Below the pieces are notes generated by a model, which ran no database searches, was not told the origin of the DNA, and worked only from the letters and a program-made list of their open reading frames with translations. Below, in pieces: positions 31,401-43,551 of a stretch of DNA of 64,000 nt. Position 1 is the stretch's first letter. Each line of letters starts with the position of its first letter. The position numbers and the translations under genes were made by a program. Source of the DNA: Bugula neritina (taxonomy: Eukaryota; Bryozoa; Gymnolaemata; Cheilostomatida; Bugulidae); the NCBI GenBank assembly GCA_964035545.1, contig OZ037765.1, forward strand, positions 29,872,004 through 29,936,003. Reading direction: 5' to 3'.

Positions 31401-34400
31401 CACCTTTTAACTAGTTTATGCATTATGCTAAATGCACATTAATATGTCAATCACTGTTACCACTAGTAACCAGCAGTTTATAATTCATAAATATGTCTCT
31501 AAGGATGTCAGTGAAAAATAATTATATATATTTAATCCTGGTGTATAATAGCATCAATTTACGGGGTTATTGATAACTTCAAAAGGTAAGAAAGCTGTAA
31601 TAGGTTTTACACTGATTTATAACTACTTTAATTTGATTTATATTCATTATGCTGCCGTTGAACTTCTGTTTTGGCCAGTTGAGTTATATATTTCATTATT
31701 GTAATAACTAGTCTAGCTGTTCTGTTCCTATCAATAATTCTTCTCACTTTAAAACTGACTAGTGATTGACTGAACCATGTAATGATTTGTAATTTCATGT
31801 TATTTTTCTTGTAGTTCGAACTCAAATGATGGGCAGATCAACTGTTACAGATGTTTAGTGTTTACTGTCCGCCATGTAAACCTGTTGCAGTTCAAAGAAG
31901 GTTCGTATGCTGTATTAGGCTATCATCAAATTAGCAGTACCTGACATTCACCACCTTTGATCCTCTGCAATCATTGCTGCGCTATAGGTTAATAAATCAT
32001 AATTCTCCATTAGGGTTGTTGTATTCATTTTTGGTTCCAATAACATTATGGATACATGTTCTCGACCATTAGCTTACGATGTAAGTCTGAACACCATTGT
32101 GAGAATAAAAATAGGAAATGAATTGTAATGCATAGCGTTTACTAGAATATTCCTAGATGATATAGTATTATAGTTACTGTTGCTCCCAAGCTTAAATTCT
32201 TGGTATTTTCTTTTGATGTTCTCTCTCTCCATACCTCTAGAGAATTTTTTAAGCACAAAAGCTTTTATACTAATTTATCTGAATGCAACAATTTGTATTC
32301 ATCGGAATAGATTTTGCTATTAAGGTTTCTGCCTCCGTGAGGACATGGAACTAAGCAGTTTCCATCTGCCCTGCTCCCTTGATTGCATACCTATTTGCCA
32401 CAGAATCTAAGTCTCGTGCACTTGTGGTCACTGCTAATTAACCTAACGTAGCTGCTCCACTTCAATGTGTCAAATGTGTACAGTTAGGCTGTGGGTTTGA
32501 GCAATGTAAGATACATTAAAGTAATAATTTGCAATGATTATCCTGTGGTTAGACTCAGAGGCAGACTATTGTTTCATCGGAGAAGACTGCATATGTTTCA
32601 TGCTTACTATTTATGTTAAAAACCGGTTGAGTTGTTATTGAATGGATGGAAAATAAAAGGTATTGTAAAATATTTGCCCCCAGCACTTTACTGCTGCAAT
32701 GTTACTTTATCCCAAGAGATAGCAGATGTAAACTTCAACGCATGACTGCTTTTAGTTATTTTGAAGAACATAATAATGTTGTTGTGACTTTAAACATCTT
32801 CCCTAAGCGAAACATTTGAATAATCTAGCAGTTTCCATTTCTTTGCTTTTAAATAAAGCACCACCTGCTAAATATAAGATGCATTCTTTGTTGTTGAAAA
32901 GTCGAAAGTCTGGGATGATTTATTTGCTAGAGAAAAAATCTTAATTTGTTAATTGTGTGGAAAATCCAATTATTGTTCATTGAAACATCTAAAATTTAAT
33001 TTTATTCTTTATTAGTTGCAAGTCGAGTAGAATAATTAGTTTTCTCAGTACTATGGGATGACTTGGCATTGATTTAAAAAAAATTATCTTCTAACTTGTA
33101 TGTCTATGTTTATTCATTGCAGCTGTAAAATAAAGTTCAACATAGTCAAGTTCATGACTCCACGCATGAGTCATTGTATATCTTATCTGTTAGCTGGCCA
33201 CTACTATATTGTTTCTCATATGGAATTATTTGTAGCTATTGTGTGTGACCCTCCCAACACAGATGGTGACTTTCTGGACAGTCTGTGTGGTCGAATACAC
33301 AACAGTAACATACTCAATACTCTTATCAGAAGTAAGTTATCAGCACATGACTTTACACACAGCTTCTTATCACCTATACTCTGTAAGCTGTGTGCACATT
33401 CTAGATAAATAGCAAGCTAGTTGAGACTTGAGTATTGATAGAATGTGTGATATAATAAGTAGTTTGAGTAGTCTGCAAAATCTGTTGAATTTTCAACGGA
33501 CTAAAAAAAATGAATATTTCTATTAGATATTTTTTTTCATCTTCTGCTATGATAGTAATTTTGGTGGCACATTTGCATGAGATGGGTTTTGGTGTTGGGG
33601 TTAGAATTTTATGATTTGGCTATAAAATATATCAGACTCATCTGTTGAGCAAATGAGTGAATAAAAATGCGATGAACAACCTGCAGACAGCTGTTGATGT
33701 ACCAGAATTTGTGTAATTACCTTGATTAACCTTTACATGCTACTCAGGTAGTAAAAAGACAATAAAAACACTCTGGGCCAGTGAACATGACTGTTAGTAA
33801 AACTGAGTATATGGCCAACTTTATAGGTAGGACCAAGTGTAATAACTCTTCTCAACAAAGCAAAAATTCTCTCAGGTAAAGGGAGGCAAACAACCCATGC
33901 ATTATAATTAAGTCGATTCATACATTTTATTAGCCATAGATATGCCTTTAATTATTAGTGAACAATTTCTGCCGCTCTTTGCTCTAAAAACTGACATAAA
34001 AACAATGTTGAGTATAATCTAATTACGGCATTGTTGGCCTGATCTGCTAGCTTAGTTTATTACACAATTTAGAGCAATTTCCTTCATCTTATCAATCTAA
34101 ATATCAGTAATTATTTTATGCTTTTTTATCTTATTAATAAAATTATCTTATTATCTTCTTAAATGCTATAAAAGAGAGTTTTGGATATTTTATATAAATT
34201 AACACGTCACTTTCCGCAGACGTGTGTCTCCTCATCTATCATGGGTTTGTCAAAGTTACAGGCACCACATATCGTCTGTTATTTAAATTATCTTGTACCC
34301 AATATTTTCATCTTGAATAGTTGCCCAAAATGGTTGGTTAGTCATATTCGCAATTAATTGAAATGAGCATCAATTTTCTAGGATTATTTTTATTGCACAA

Positions 34401-37400
34401 TGGAATTTAAATGATTTAATAATAGGTCTTATATACTTAACTTGAAAAGATTTAATTAAGATACTGAAATTATTGTATTGCTAAAAGCTATAGTTTCTGT
34501 ACATCAATCAATTTAATATGCTGCAAATAAGTGTAATATGGCTTCAGTAGCTACGGCTTCATTTAGATAAATTTTAGAGCATTTCATAATTTATAAATTT
34601 TTATTAAATTTTTATATTCGAAGTCGGATTTGTTAACAGCTACTAATAGGACCAGTTCTACGTTCACTGCCCTCTAGTTTGCTGGTAGTCTTAAGATTCG
34701 ATAGCATTGCGTCATTATGTGGAACTTATGTACATACAGCCTATTAAATATAAATTAGTCTATTTTGTAGAACAGGAATTTGTTAAGTGTGAAAGTGTAA
34801 AAATACTAACTATATATTGTTGCTATTGCATAGTAAAATTTTTAAAATCAATATGGCGTGGTTGTAGTACAATTAGTCAAGTACAGTAAAAGCCAATGTG
34901 TACTCATGATGCTAAGGAAACAGTTGAATTACATTAAGAATTGATAATTCTAGTATTACGTATGTATTAGTGCAGTTGAAAAATTTAATGGCGAATATTT
35001 CTAAGGGATACTTTGAAGCCTCTATTTCCCCTGCTAGTTTCTAGGGAATATAAAAAGCATTGTTCATTATTTCATGTTATAATATTGCAAACATGCTCCA
35101 TGCTCAATCAGTGTAATTTTGATTTATTGACTCTGTCAGCTTGTGTTAGTAAAAGGGCTTTCATTTGTAACGAGCTTCTATTAAATTTTCATTGATTTTC
35201 TTCTGTTTACAAAAATGTTGCACCAGAAACTTTGCTTGTAATTAAAAACCACTTCATAGTGATACTATCAGTCCCTATGAATATGTTGCAACCTCTGATA
35301 ATGCTAGTTCTGTTTCCAGAGCATTCTGTCCCAGTGCCATGTCCTAAAGCCTTGCACAACGACTTGGACTTTAGCTATGACAGAGGTGACGGCACGTGCA
35401 CTTCTGAAGATTCCAAGATTAAAAAATGTGCATCTGAAAAAAGTTTCCATATTCAAATGGGTGATTGTGGAAGTTACGGCTATTCAGGAGAAGGTAGGCT
35501 TTAAAGGAATATGGTAACTTCAAAATGTTTGAGTTTTAATTCCATCGTAGCTCCTATAGTGTAATGATAAGCGAACTGGCTTGCAAGTCAGAAGTCTGAG
35601 TGTGGAATTCCAGTGGGGCAGAAATTTTTTACAACAAATTAATGGATTGTACCACTAAATACTAACCCTTAGAAAGAATAGCTACCTGTGTCATTATATT
35701 TGTATTATTAAGGGCTGCGGTCAGAAGCCATTCTGTAATAATTAATGAGGGAGGGAAACTAATGCTAACATATGTTAGGCTGGCTAATTTTTTTAGCCAG
35801 ACTGCATAGAATTTAAAATTTAATTAGACAATGTAGAAAATTATGCCATTAAGTTTTGACATGAAATTGATTGTACTTTGGCTGTAGCTGATGAGAAATA
35901 ATAAATTAGGTAACTAAATAGAACATGCATAATATTTACAGTACTTGCTGGACTTCTTTACAGGCATGACAGTCTGATATGCCTCAGAAATTGGCTTTTG
36001 CTTATTTGTGACAATAGTCTTGGGTGAAATGAAGCTCTAAATACATTACTGATATTATGTTGCATTTCTTAATATAAACAAAGTCTTGCTGACCAAGTGA
36101 AAGCTATTACATAACAGCAATCTGTCATGTTTTGTGCTTCACACAGCTATGGATTAGCAATTTTGCTGTTGCACGCAGTTAATCATTGGCGAAATTGATT
36201 TTTATTCTAATGTTAAAAGTTCTATGCAAAACACTGGTTTAGTACTCTATAATTTTTCTTAAAGCATTGCTTTGAAGTTGGTAGAAAAATCATTTGCTTG
36301 TCTGACTAAAGGAAACAAAATAAGTGCAGCTTGTTGACCAGTCATAAAGGTCAAGGGCAAGTGAAACCCAGCCAGCTTGGTAGAGTAGCTGCTGAACGCA
36401 GCCGTATAATTGAATAAACACTTACAGTCACTTTACAACTTATATACTCAGTGTAGAGTATATGTCATCACTCATTGAATCTGATTGTAAGAATTTGAGT
36501 TATGTGCAAATTTTCTAAATTGAATCTGACAGCAGAAACTAAAAGTAAGAATTCAATGGGGTGCAATCAAACTGAGATCACTAATGACATTATGTCCTTA
36601 TAATAAGGGCTTTGCTAGGGAGCAGCCCTGGTCTAGGGGTTAGAGCATTTGCTTAGTAATCACGAAGTCATGGGTTTAAACCCCTACAAAGGCTAATGGT
36701 GATGTTAGGAAGAGCATCCAATAATTGCTTCTGCGCCCCATCTTAGCACAATTTAACAAAAACCCTTTCCAACAAGGGGTTTCTCACAGGGATGGCGACT
36801 ATAAACTTGTGTGAGTTTAATAAAAGCTTTGTTGTCTTTACAGAAGCGGAGGTACAATGTCTAGCTGACTGGAAGAGCAGTCTAGGATACTGGCTGTTTG
36901 TGAAATATGGCGAGAATGACTATAGATGCATGGTAATACAACTCTGCTATATTCTATATTGATATTCTAATTTCTTCAATATGCCTTCTAATCAAAATAA
37001 CATCATCTTGTAGCTCAAATCTCCTTCAATTTTAATTAACATTCTAAATGCTTGATTAGCTGCTGTCATAACAATGGATATCTTCATGGATTTTTGGTGT
37101 TAATCAGCAATGCTTCGGGCTGCTTAGATTCAACTTTAGAGCACTTAGAATAGGTTGTAATTACCTTCCAGTATTTAGTGAAAAGTCAGTTGTTGGTTCT
37201 CGTAATTAGCTCATTTCACAGGCTAGAGTTCTAATAGACTTTTCATCACATCTACACAGTTATAATAGACCACCTACAACTAGTTGACTAACAGTAGCAC
37301 TTGAGGGCACCTTGTCCTACTACAAAATGACACAGGTTACATAAGTATGGGCTAAATTAGGTGCTAAGTGAAATATTTAATTACTTTGCGAAATGTCAAC

Positions 37401-40400
37401 TATTTACATTGGCAGGTGGTCTTTTGAATAGCAACTTATGCATGGGTAGATTTCAAAATGGCTGTCATACTATACTGAACTTTCACATTGTGCAATCTTA
37501 TAGCAATTACTCTTGTTGTATACAAACAGATATTGTTTGAATTCTAATTATTTAGTCATCTAACTAATAACAGTAATAAGAAACTGTATTGCAATATAAT
37601 ACACATTATTTCTGTTTGTTTCAGTATTATGATCTCACAGCAAAGACTATGGGCATGTCCACTGATGCCTCATGTATAGGGATTTCCATAATCTATAACG
37701 CCCCTCTATTTATAGAATGGCAAGAAAGTAAGTGAGAATAAAGTAATTGTGTTAATTGTAGTTGATTATGGTATGCTGGTACCAACCCTGCCAGCTAGAT
37801 TATTGCACTTTTCTTCATGACTTCAGTTTCTAATATACCAGTAATATATAAATTCCATAACACTGTTTTCAGAATGCCTGCCTGACAGACTTTTAAAATC
37901 GTATAGTTGGCATACTTGAGTTCCACCTCATAAATCAAGCAGCTGTTTTAGTGAAACCTGCTGCATTGACTAGTGTTGCTTGCATTGCTTCAGATACACA
38001 ATCCTATGTGCAGTCAGTGCTATGGCATGCATGTGTATAATAATTGCTATGTGAAATAGACAGTACATTTATTGATGTCGTTCTCTCGGCAGCATGGGAA
38101 CTATTTTAGTATAGCATTGCTTTAGCTCAAAGTCTATTACCCATTAAAACATGTGGCCCACATCTTGCTTCACATCTGCTTCAGATTTCTTAATTTCTTT
38201 AATTAGGAAAGAATGAAAGTTTGCAGCTAAATAAAAATTGCATTATTGTTGCAAAACAAGATATTGTATTGTAGGTCCAACTTCCGTACAGACTGTAGAA
38301 CCGTGCAGCTACGATACGTTCTTCACCCAACGGGAGTGGTCGGATCTGGAAGCTTCTAGCATCTACAGATATGACTTGTCAACCAATGAGCTCGTAGTTG
38401 ACAAACTTGTTAGCGGTGTAGTCACTTATACAGAGACTGTCCAACGATTAACCTGCTTTCAGAAGATCTACACCGGAGTTGAGCACAAGCAGCAGTTTGT
38501 AGCCCAAGTTCTTAACAAATGGTGGGTCATCACAGCAGATCTTCTCAATTTTTTCTGACCCAATTTTTACGAGTGTTGGTTTTGATGGTAGCACGTTGTC
38601 TGTAGTATTCGCACTTTGCTTATCACTTCTACCCCTTATAAGTGGCTTTATAGTTAGAGGTGTTTTAGTGAAGTAGCCCTATCTTACAAATGATGGAATA
38701 AATTAGCTTTCATTACACACATCTGTGTTTTATATGTCTAAAGCACAAGTATTTCACATGCAAGTTTATTTACAATCCCAGAGTGATTTTGCTCTTTTTG
38801 TCACTGGTAGTTAGCAGTATTTATGAAACTTTTTAACTTATACTCTGTGGGTTTTGGGCGTGTCTATTGTTTTTCACTATTTCAGTTGTGTATATCTTGT
38901 CTTTTAGTGAACGTGGATACCAATGCTTGAGTTTCAAACGGAAATCTGATACAGTGATAGAGTTAGTCATGGGTACGGTACAGTTACAGTAATTGCCTTG
39001 ACAATAGTAATGTATAACCGCCATAAAAAGTGCATGCCTCTGTAAATAAAGTCTATAGTCTGTTATAAGATACTAGATATAGGAAAAAGTTCCATGAGCT
39101 TATTATATGTATATAGTTTAATTTGTAAAACTTGTTCAATTCTGTAAAAGGACCAATAAGTGGTTATTTTTGAATATCTAGTTTTACTAAAAGGTTGCGC
39201 ATGAGAGCGAGATTTATAGTGAAAGATTGGTAAATTTTGCAGGTGCTCTAACAAGTTCCTCAGCCAATGCCTGTTCGGCACGGAAAATGAGTTCTCCATT
39301 GTCACAAAAGCGAATACTAGTGGATGTGAATGCTGACCCTGTAGCCTGTCCTCTCCCTGGTATATACTCTGTACAGCAGCAAAGTCATGCCTGTTCACTT
39401 ACTGTGGAGATGGGCTGCTCAAACCCCTCTGAAATAGAGCTTAAAGAATGTGACATGATAAGTAAGTGTTTCCTTATCGGCTATCCCATTGTTTGAGTTA
39501 AATATGACTAACGTTTGCCAAATCTTCCTCCTTTTTTTATGACAGAATCTTCACATTTTGCCAGCATCAGCAACTTCCTTTTTTCACACTAGCCTACATC
39601 ACTGCTATTTTTATCTTTTCACTATAGTACTATTTAGTTACTGGGTTTGAGTTGAAATAAATAGGAATTTTTCCAATTTACTCTATTAAATTTACACTAT
39701 CAAATATAGCAAGTTTTCGCAATTTATTCTAGTGCTTGTATAGATAACAAAATGAGTCATAAATATATACCAACACAAATAAAGTATAAACATATTTCCT
39801 CATTACTGGCATTTGCAAAGGCACACTTGTGAAGAATTGTTGCATGCGTAGCTAATGCACTAGCTGACATTCAAATGATGCCATTTGTCTTCCGTATAAT
39901 TTTTCTATTCTGTAAGGTTAGCTCACTCAACATCTAGGCAGACTTGTTTTTACTACGGATCACTTCACAGATATTGATCAACCAGGAGTTGACTTTTTAA
40001 GCACGTTGAGTATTCCAAAGATTATTAATTAGGCAGAGGAAATGATATTACATTGTGGTGTGAGAGCATAAGTTGTCTATCATAGAACTATGAACTAAAC
40101 GCTCAATTAAATTTCCAACAGGTGTAAAAGTATAAGCAGACGTAATTAAATTCTCTTGCAGAAGAGACCCATTATTACATGATTAGCTGATGTCTGACAA
40201 TGGATCTCATGACTCTTGATAATGTTTGAATGCTTGAGAGTTTAATTGTATAAGTAAGTTAAGATAATTACATTTTAGAATCAACTATGCAGTGTCTGGC
40301 AAGTTGGAGTGAAGGCAATACCAACAAAATTATAATCTCTAAGAAAAATCACCCAAAGAAAAGCAACTGTTATGTAAGTATATAAGACAATTATGCAACT

Positions 40401-41490
40401 GATTATTGTTAGTTAATTAAAAATATTTTCTTTTATTAAATTGAAAAGCTTGTTGAGGTTGTCTGTGTGCACATGTCAAAGAACATATGCAAATTTCTAT
40501 TGTTGACACTATTTAATTTTTCATCATTATATAACACTAAATATACAAAAGTAGACCCAATAGCTTACATCGTAGACAACTAATTTATGTTGATTAATTT
40601 ACGACTTGCCTCAAGGATAACATCAACTGGATATTATGCAAGCATTCGGTTGATGTGTGCCAACAGCAAATGTGTCAGGCTTTAAATATAAATGCCATCA
40701 AAGATAGCGGAGTGTTCTTTTTGAATGCTTGTCATGTCTGTGATTTTTGGCTATCTGGAAGATTCCATAAATTTGAGTGCATATTTTGAAATTTATATGC
40801 ATTCAACAGTTTCTTGACATGCCACCAAGCAATTCTTTATGTAACCCTAAGTAACAAGCTGACATATTTGTCAAAATTTATATCAACTCGTGACAAGCTA
40901 CCTGTATTACATATTCATTGTTTTAGAGCTACAAGATAAATGAGCCCAATACAGTATTACAATTAGATGAAGGGTGTAACAACCAAGCTCCTAATATTTT
41001 GGATAGCCAACTGTATTATCCTCCTTTTAAATTACATTCCGTGGTTGGTAAGTTATGCTTCAAAATTAATTCATCAAATTTATTATATTTTAAATCGCTT
41101 TTAAAATTTTTTCAACAAGTTTTAGATGTCTGCATGTAAATTTCTTGTACTAATCAATACTTGTCAACAAGCATATTCACTCAATCCTCACCATGGTGAT
41201 GGGCACCATCATCCTTTTTGATCAGCACAGTTATAGGTAGATGGGAAAAGTTGGATAATATTGTTTGTGAAATCAGCTATATTTTTTACACAGATAGTTG
41301 GTTTATGTTACAAGATTGCTGTTGTTTTTTAGAGCAATGCAAAAATGGCTTAACAGTAAGAAGCTCTGATAAAGACTATCAATCACAAACCAGTTCAGAT
41401 AAAAACACTGGGAATAGATTGCAACAAAACATGGTGTATTTATTAGTTAGTGCAGTAACATTAACTCTAATTACTTCAAGACTGCTGTGA
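28441..41490 (+). CDS. Secreted, probably GPI-anchored cysteine-rich protein (DUF7042-7045-type family)
   Basis: Thirteen exons (28441-28489, 31126-31288, 31815-31900, 33236-33331, 35320-35493, 36844-36932, 37625-37727, 38275-38521, 38908-38972, 39243-39461, 40279-40373, 40927-41047, 41333-41490) join with every phase closing to 554 codons plus TGA. Residues 1-17 are a signal peptide (MAAYLYGAAICYLITVA). The mature N-terminus reads CSFPPNWRDTW, then CYRCLVFTVRHVNLLQFKE, a CPKA...C...C module, and CLADWK...YRC. A second, diverged set follows (CSYDTFFTQREW; CERGYQCLSF; ACPLPGIY...C...C; CLASW). The C-terminus is hydrophobic (MVYLLVSAVTLTLITSRLL), consistent with GPI addition or a single membrane pass. 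From memory, the motif order matches invertebrate proteins annotated with DUF7042/7043/7044/7045; no function is known to me. The exon 3 donor (GTTCGT) is weak. Introns hold a G12 tract, a tRNA-like sequence and a SINE. Confidence 0.86.
28622..28633 (+). repeat. Homopolymeric G tract (12 G)
   Basis: An uninterrupted run of twelve G follows AGGGT, within intron 1 of the cysteine-rich protein gene. It is conspicuous in AT-rich DNA and is likely length-variable. Confidence 0.9.
35550..35620 (+). repeat. tRNA-like sequence (pseudogene or SINE head)
   Basis: Begins CTCCTATAGTGTAATGATAA, an A-box-like start, and has an anticodon-like hairpin (CTGGC/GTCAG) with loop TTGCAA, one base short of the canonical seven. 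GGAATTCCAG lies at the T-arm position. Acceptor-stem pairing is only partial. This argues for a decayed tRNA-derived sequence rather than an active tRNA. It lies in intron 5 of the cysteine-rich protein gene. Confidence 0.4.
36621..36820 (+). mobile_element. tRNA-derived SINE, copy 1
   Basis: The head has a pol III A-box-like stretch (TGGTCTAGGGGTTAGAGC) and a B box (GGTTTAAACCC). The body contains GTGATGTTAGGAAGAGCATC and the tail GGGATGGCGACTATAAAC. A second copy at about 57323-57522 shares the same order of blocks, which defines it as a dispersed repeat. I cannot name the family. The copy ends about 20 bp before a splice acceptor. Confidence 0.75.
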
Positions 41491-41947
41491 TTTCCTTTAC
41501 AAAGAAATCTACTAAAGAAATTAAGTGGTGCTAGCTGTGATACTGGGTCATGCTCCCATTAAGAAACTTAGATATCAAGGAAATATTTATTAATTAACTT
41601 GTAAATACTCTTTGTATGTTATTGGCGGTTATACATAAGTTCTGTTCACTTATTCATTTTTGTGCAATACTCACAATCCATTGATTATAAATTGACTAAA
41701 CTGAATTTAATGTTGAACTTTCGAAGTTTTGATGTTCACACATTTGTTGTGCTACACTGTGCCTGCTTGGAATTTTTATATACATAGCTGTTAATGCAAG
41801 GCACTTTTTGCAACTGCTGGAATTGTACATGATTCAATTGTCAAATATCTCAAGAAAATTCTATAACAAAATAATGTATTTACTTTTTAAAGTTATTTAC
41901 GATAGGGCTATGACTGACACTCTCTATAACATAAATTATACGTCATA

Positions 41948-41953
41948 TTTATT
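41948..41953 (-). terminator. Putative poly(A) signal of TTC33
   Basis: TTTATT on the plus strand reads AATAAA on the minus strand, about 195 bp past the TTC33 stop. It is the nearest canonical hexamer I see on that strand. Confidence 0.4.
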
Positions 41954-42089
41954 GAATTCCACACATTTTTTGTAACTTCACATGTCTAATATGTTATGTC
42001 ATTGTTTGTAAATGTCCATGTATATAATAATTATATATATTGTTGATATATTTTTGTATCATTGAATGACGCTCAAAATATTGTGTATA

Positions 42090-42095
42090 AATAAA
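42090..42095 (+). terminator. Putative poly(A) signal of the cysteine-rich protein gene
   Basis: AATAAA about 600 bp past the stop codon at 41490 and about 50 bp before the end of the opposing TTC33 coding sequence. Confidence 0.4.
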
Positions 42096-42145
42096 AATAT
42101 GTTTGAAAGCAAAGACATTATGCAATACTTCCACTTCATGAGAGA

Positions 42146-43117
42146 TTACGTTATGCCAACTCTCATGCATTCTCTAACATAAAAACCCAGATCATCTCTC
42201 GACATTCCTTGATGTTTCTCCAACAGTTCTTTCAGCAACTTTCTCGCCCAATTCAAATCATCTTCCCACAATTCACTACAGTCTGGCTGAAGATGAATGG
42301 CTTTTTGGAAAGAGATAATAGAAGCTCTAATTTCTCCCATATTGAGTAGTGCTCTACCCAGAGTCTGCATTGATACCCACCATGTAGGGTTACAAGCGAC
42401 AGCATGCCTGGCTGCCTGAACAGCGGGGAACAATTCTCCCAGACTTGTAAGAGCCTGTGCCTTCATTTCCAGTGTTTTTGAGTTATCAGTGACTAACTGA
42501 AGTGATTCATTCCACTTCTGTATGGCCTCCCAATATCTGCATAGAAAGGAAGTTTTGTGCGCTGCTAGAATACAAAAGCTGAAGTTTCCAATCACTAGCT
42601 GAAAGTGATATCAAATAGGTCTAGTAAACCCTAAAATATTATAAAGACATTGCAATAAACATATAGCTCTGATAAAATTAGCCAGTCAAGTAATGTCATG
42701 TCTATTATTCACGAGCAAGTTATGAATATAAGGAAAATTTGGAGGAATTTGATTTTCCATGCTATGACTAACCGTCATAATGCATGACAGTTAATCCATC
42801 TTATCAATGATGCTATTTAGATATGCTGTGAGAGGCAGTAGTTTACATGAAGCTGTCATGAGACGGAGAAAGGGATTAACAAACCTCTCATGCTCAGCTA
42901 AGGTGATGCCTTCCATATTTAGCCTGTTGGCCTTTGCAATGCTGTCCTCCAGGTGAAGTCGCTGCCTTTTAACTGGAACATTGTGAAGCCAGTCCACGTC
43001 ATCACCCACCTCACCGGGGTCAATCTGTGCCTCATTTGAAAAAGCTTTACTTGCTGCTGAAGATGACCTTTTTATAACCCGAGAATGTTTACTTTTCCAG
43101 TTGAAAGAAGTAGCCAT
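42146..43117 (-). CDS. TTC33: Tetratricopeptide repeat protein 33
   Basis: Two exons (43117-42885 and 42536-42146) join at a phase-2 junction (CAT GAG AG|A TAT TGG) to 207 codons plus stop. The N-terminus (MATSFNWKSK) and the DWLHNVPVKRQR segment correspond to the start of vertebrate TTC33. The TPR region from about residue 79 reads YWEAIQKWNESLQL, EMKAQALTSLGELFPAV and TLGRALLNMGEI, ending ELWEDDLNWARKL, which closely parallels human TTC33. At 207 residues it is shorter than the human protein (about 260), lacking most of the Ser/Glu-rich tail. TPRs bind other proteins; I know of no settled biochemical role. It lies tandemly downstream of ASPDH on the same strand, 434 bp away, and converges on the cysteine-rich protein gene. 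Confidence 0.94.
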
Positions 43118-43551
43118 GGGTGTTACACATCTGCAATAAAGAAACATGAATTTAAAGTTTATAAAATAGATTTCTATTTTACACTCTGACTTCCATCACT
43201 TTGGAAATATTGCAATATAGGAATAAAAGAGGCGTGTTTTTTATGTAACAAATATATTTCATATGAATAACACAAACCAATCTATTGGAACTCATATGTA
43301 CATCCAGTCTTAACAATAATATAAACCAACTCATTAAAATTCATACGTACATTTTTTCATGAATAATGCAGACCGATTGATCAACGTTCATTAAGTTTAC
43401 ATTAAATTATACATTTATAAAATATTAATTTAAAAAAATTAACATAACCATAAATTCATAACAATAACAATACATTCTCTTCTGAATCATCCGGCTATCA
43501 AGTGACACGGCTGAATACACAACGACATTAGCTCCCCGGGTGCTGTATGAC
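43118..43551. repeat. Spacer with degenerate tandem repeat upstream of TTC33
   Basis: The segment around 43250-43400 contains two or three diverged copies of a roughly 60-bp unit including ATGAATAA, CACAAACCAA and CATACGTACAT. It should hold the TTC33 promoter and the ASPDH 3' UTR. Confidence 0.45.

Larger units (their letters stand above)
41491..42145. other. Convergent 3' flanks of the cysteine-rich protein gene and TTC33
   Basis: There is no coding sequence. A plus-strand AATAAA lies at 42090-42095 and a minus-strand AATAAA (TTTATT on the plus strand) at 41948-41953. If both are used, the two 3' UTRs overlap by about 140 bp or more. Confidence 0.5.

Noticed and set aside
35550-35620. Functional tRNA gene
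   Set aside because: Anticodon loop is one base short, acceptor stem pairs poorly and the B box is aberrant; kept only as a tRNA-like repeat.
39063-39398. 111-codon minus-strand frame
   Set aside because: Antisense to exon 10 of the cysteine-rich gene; no independent support.
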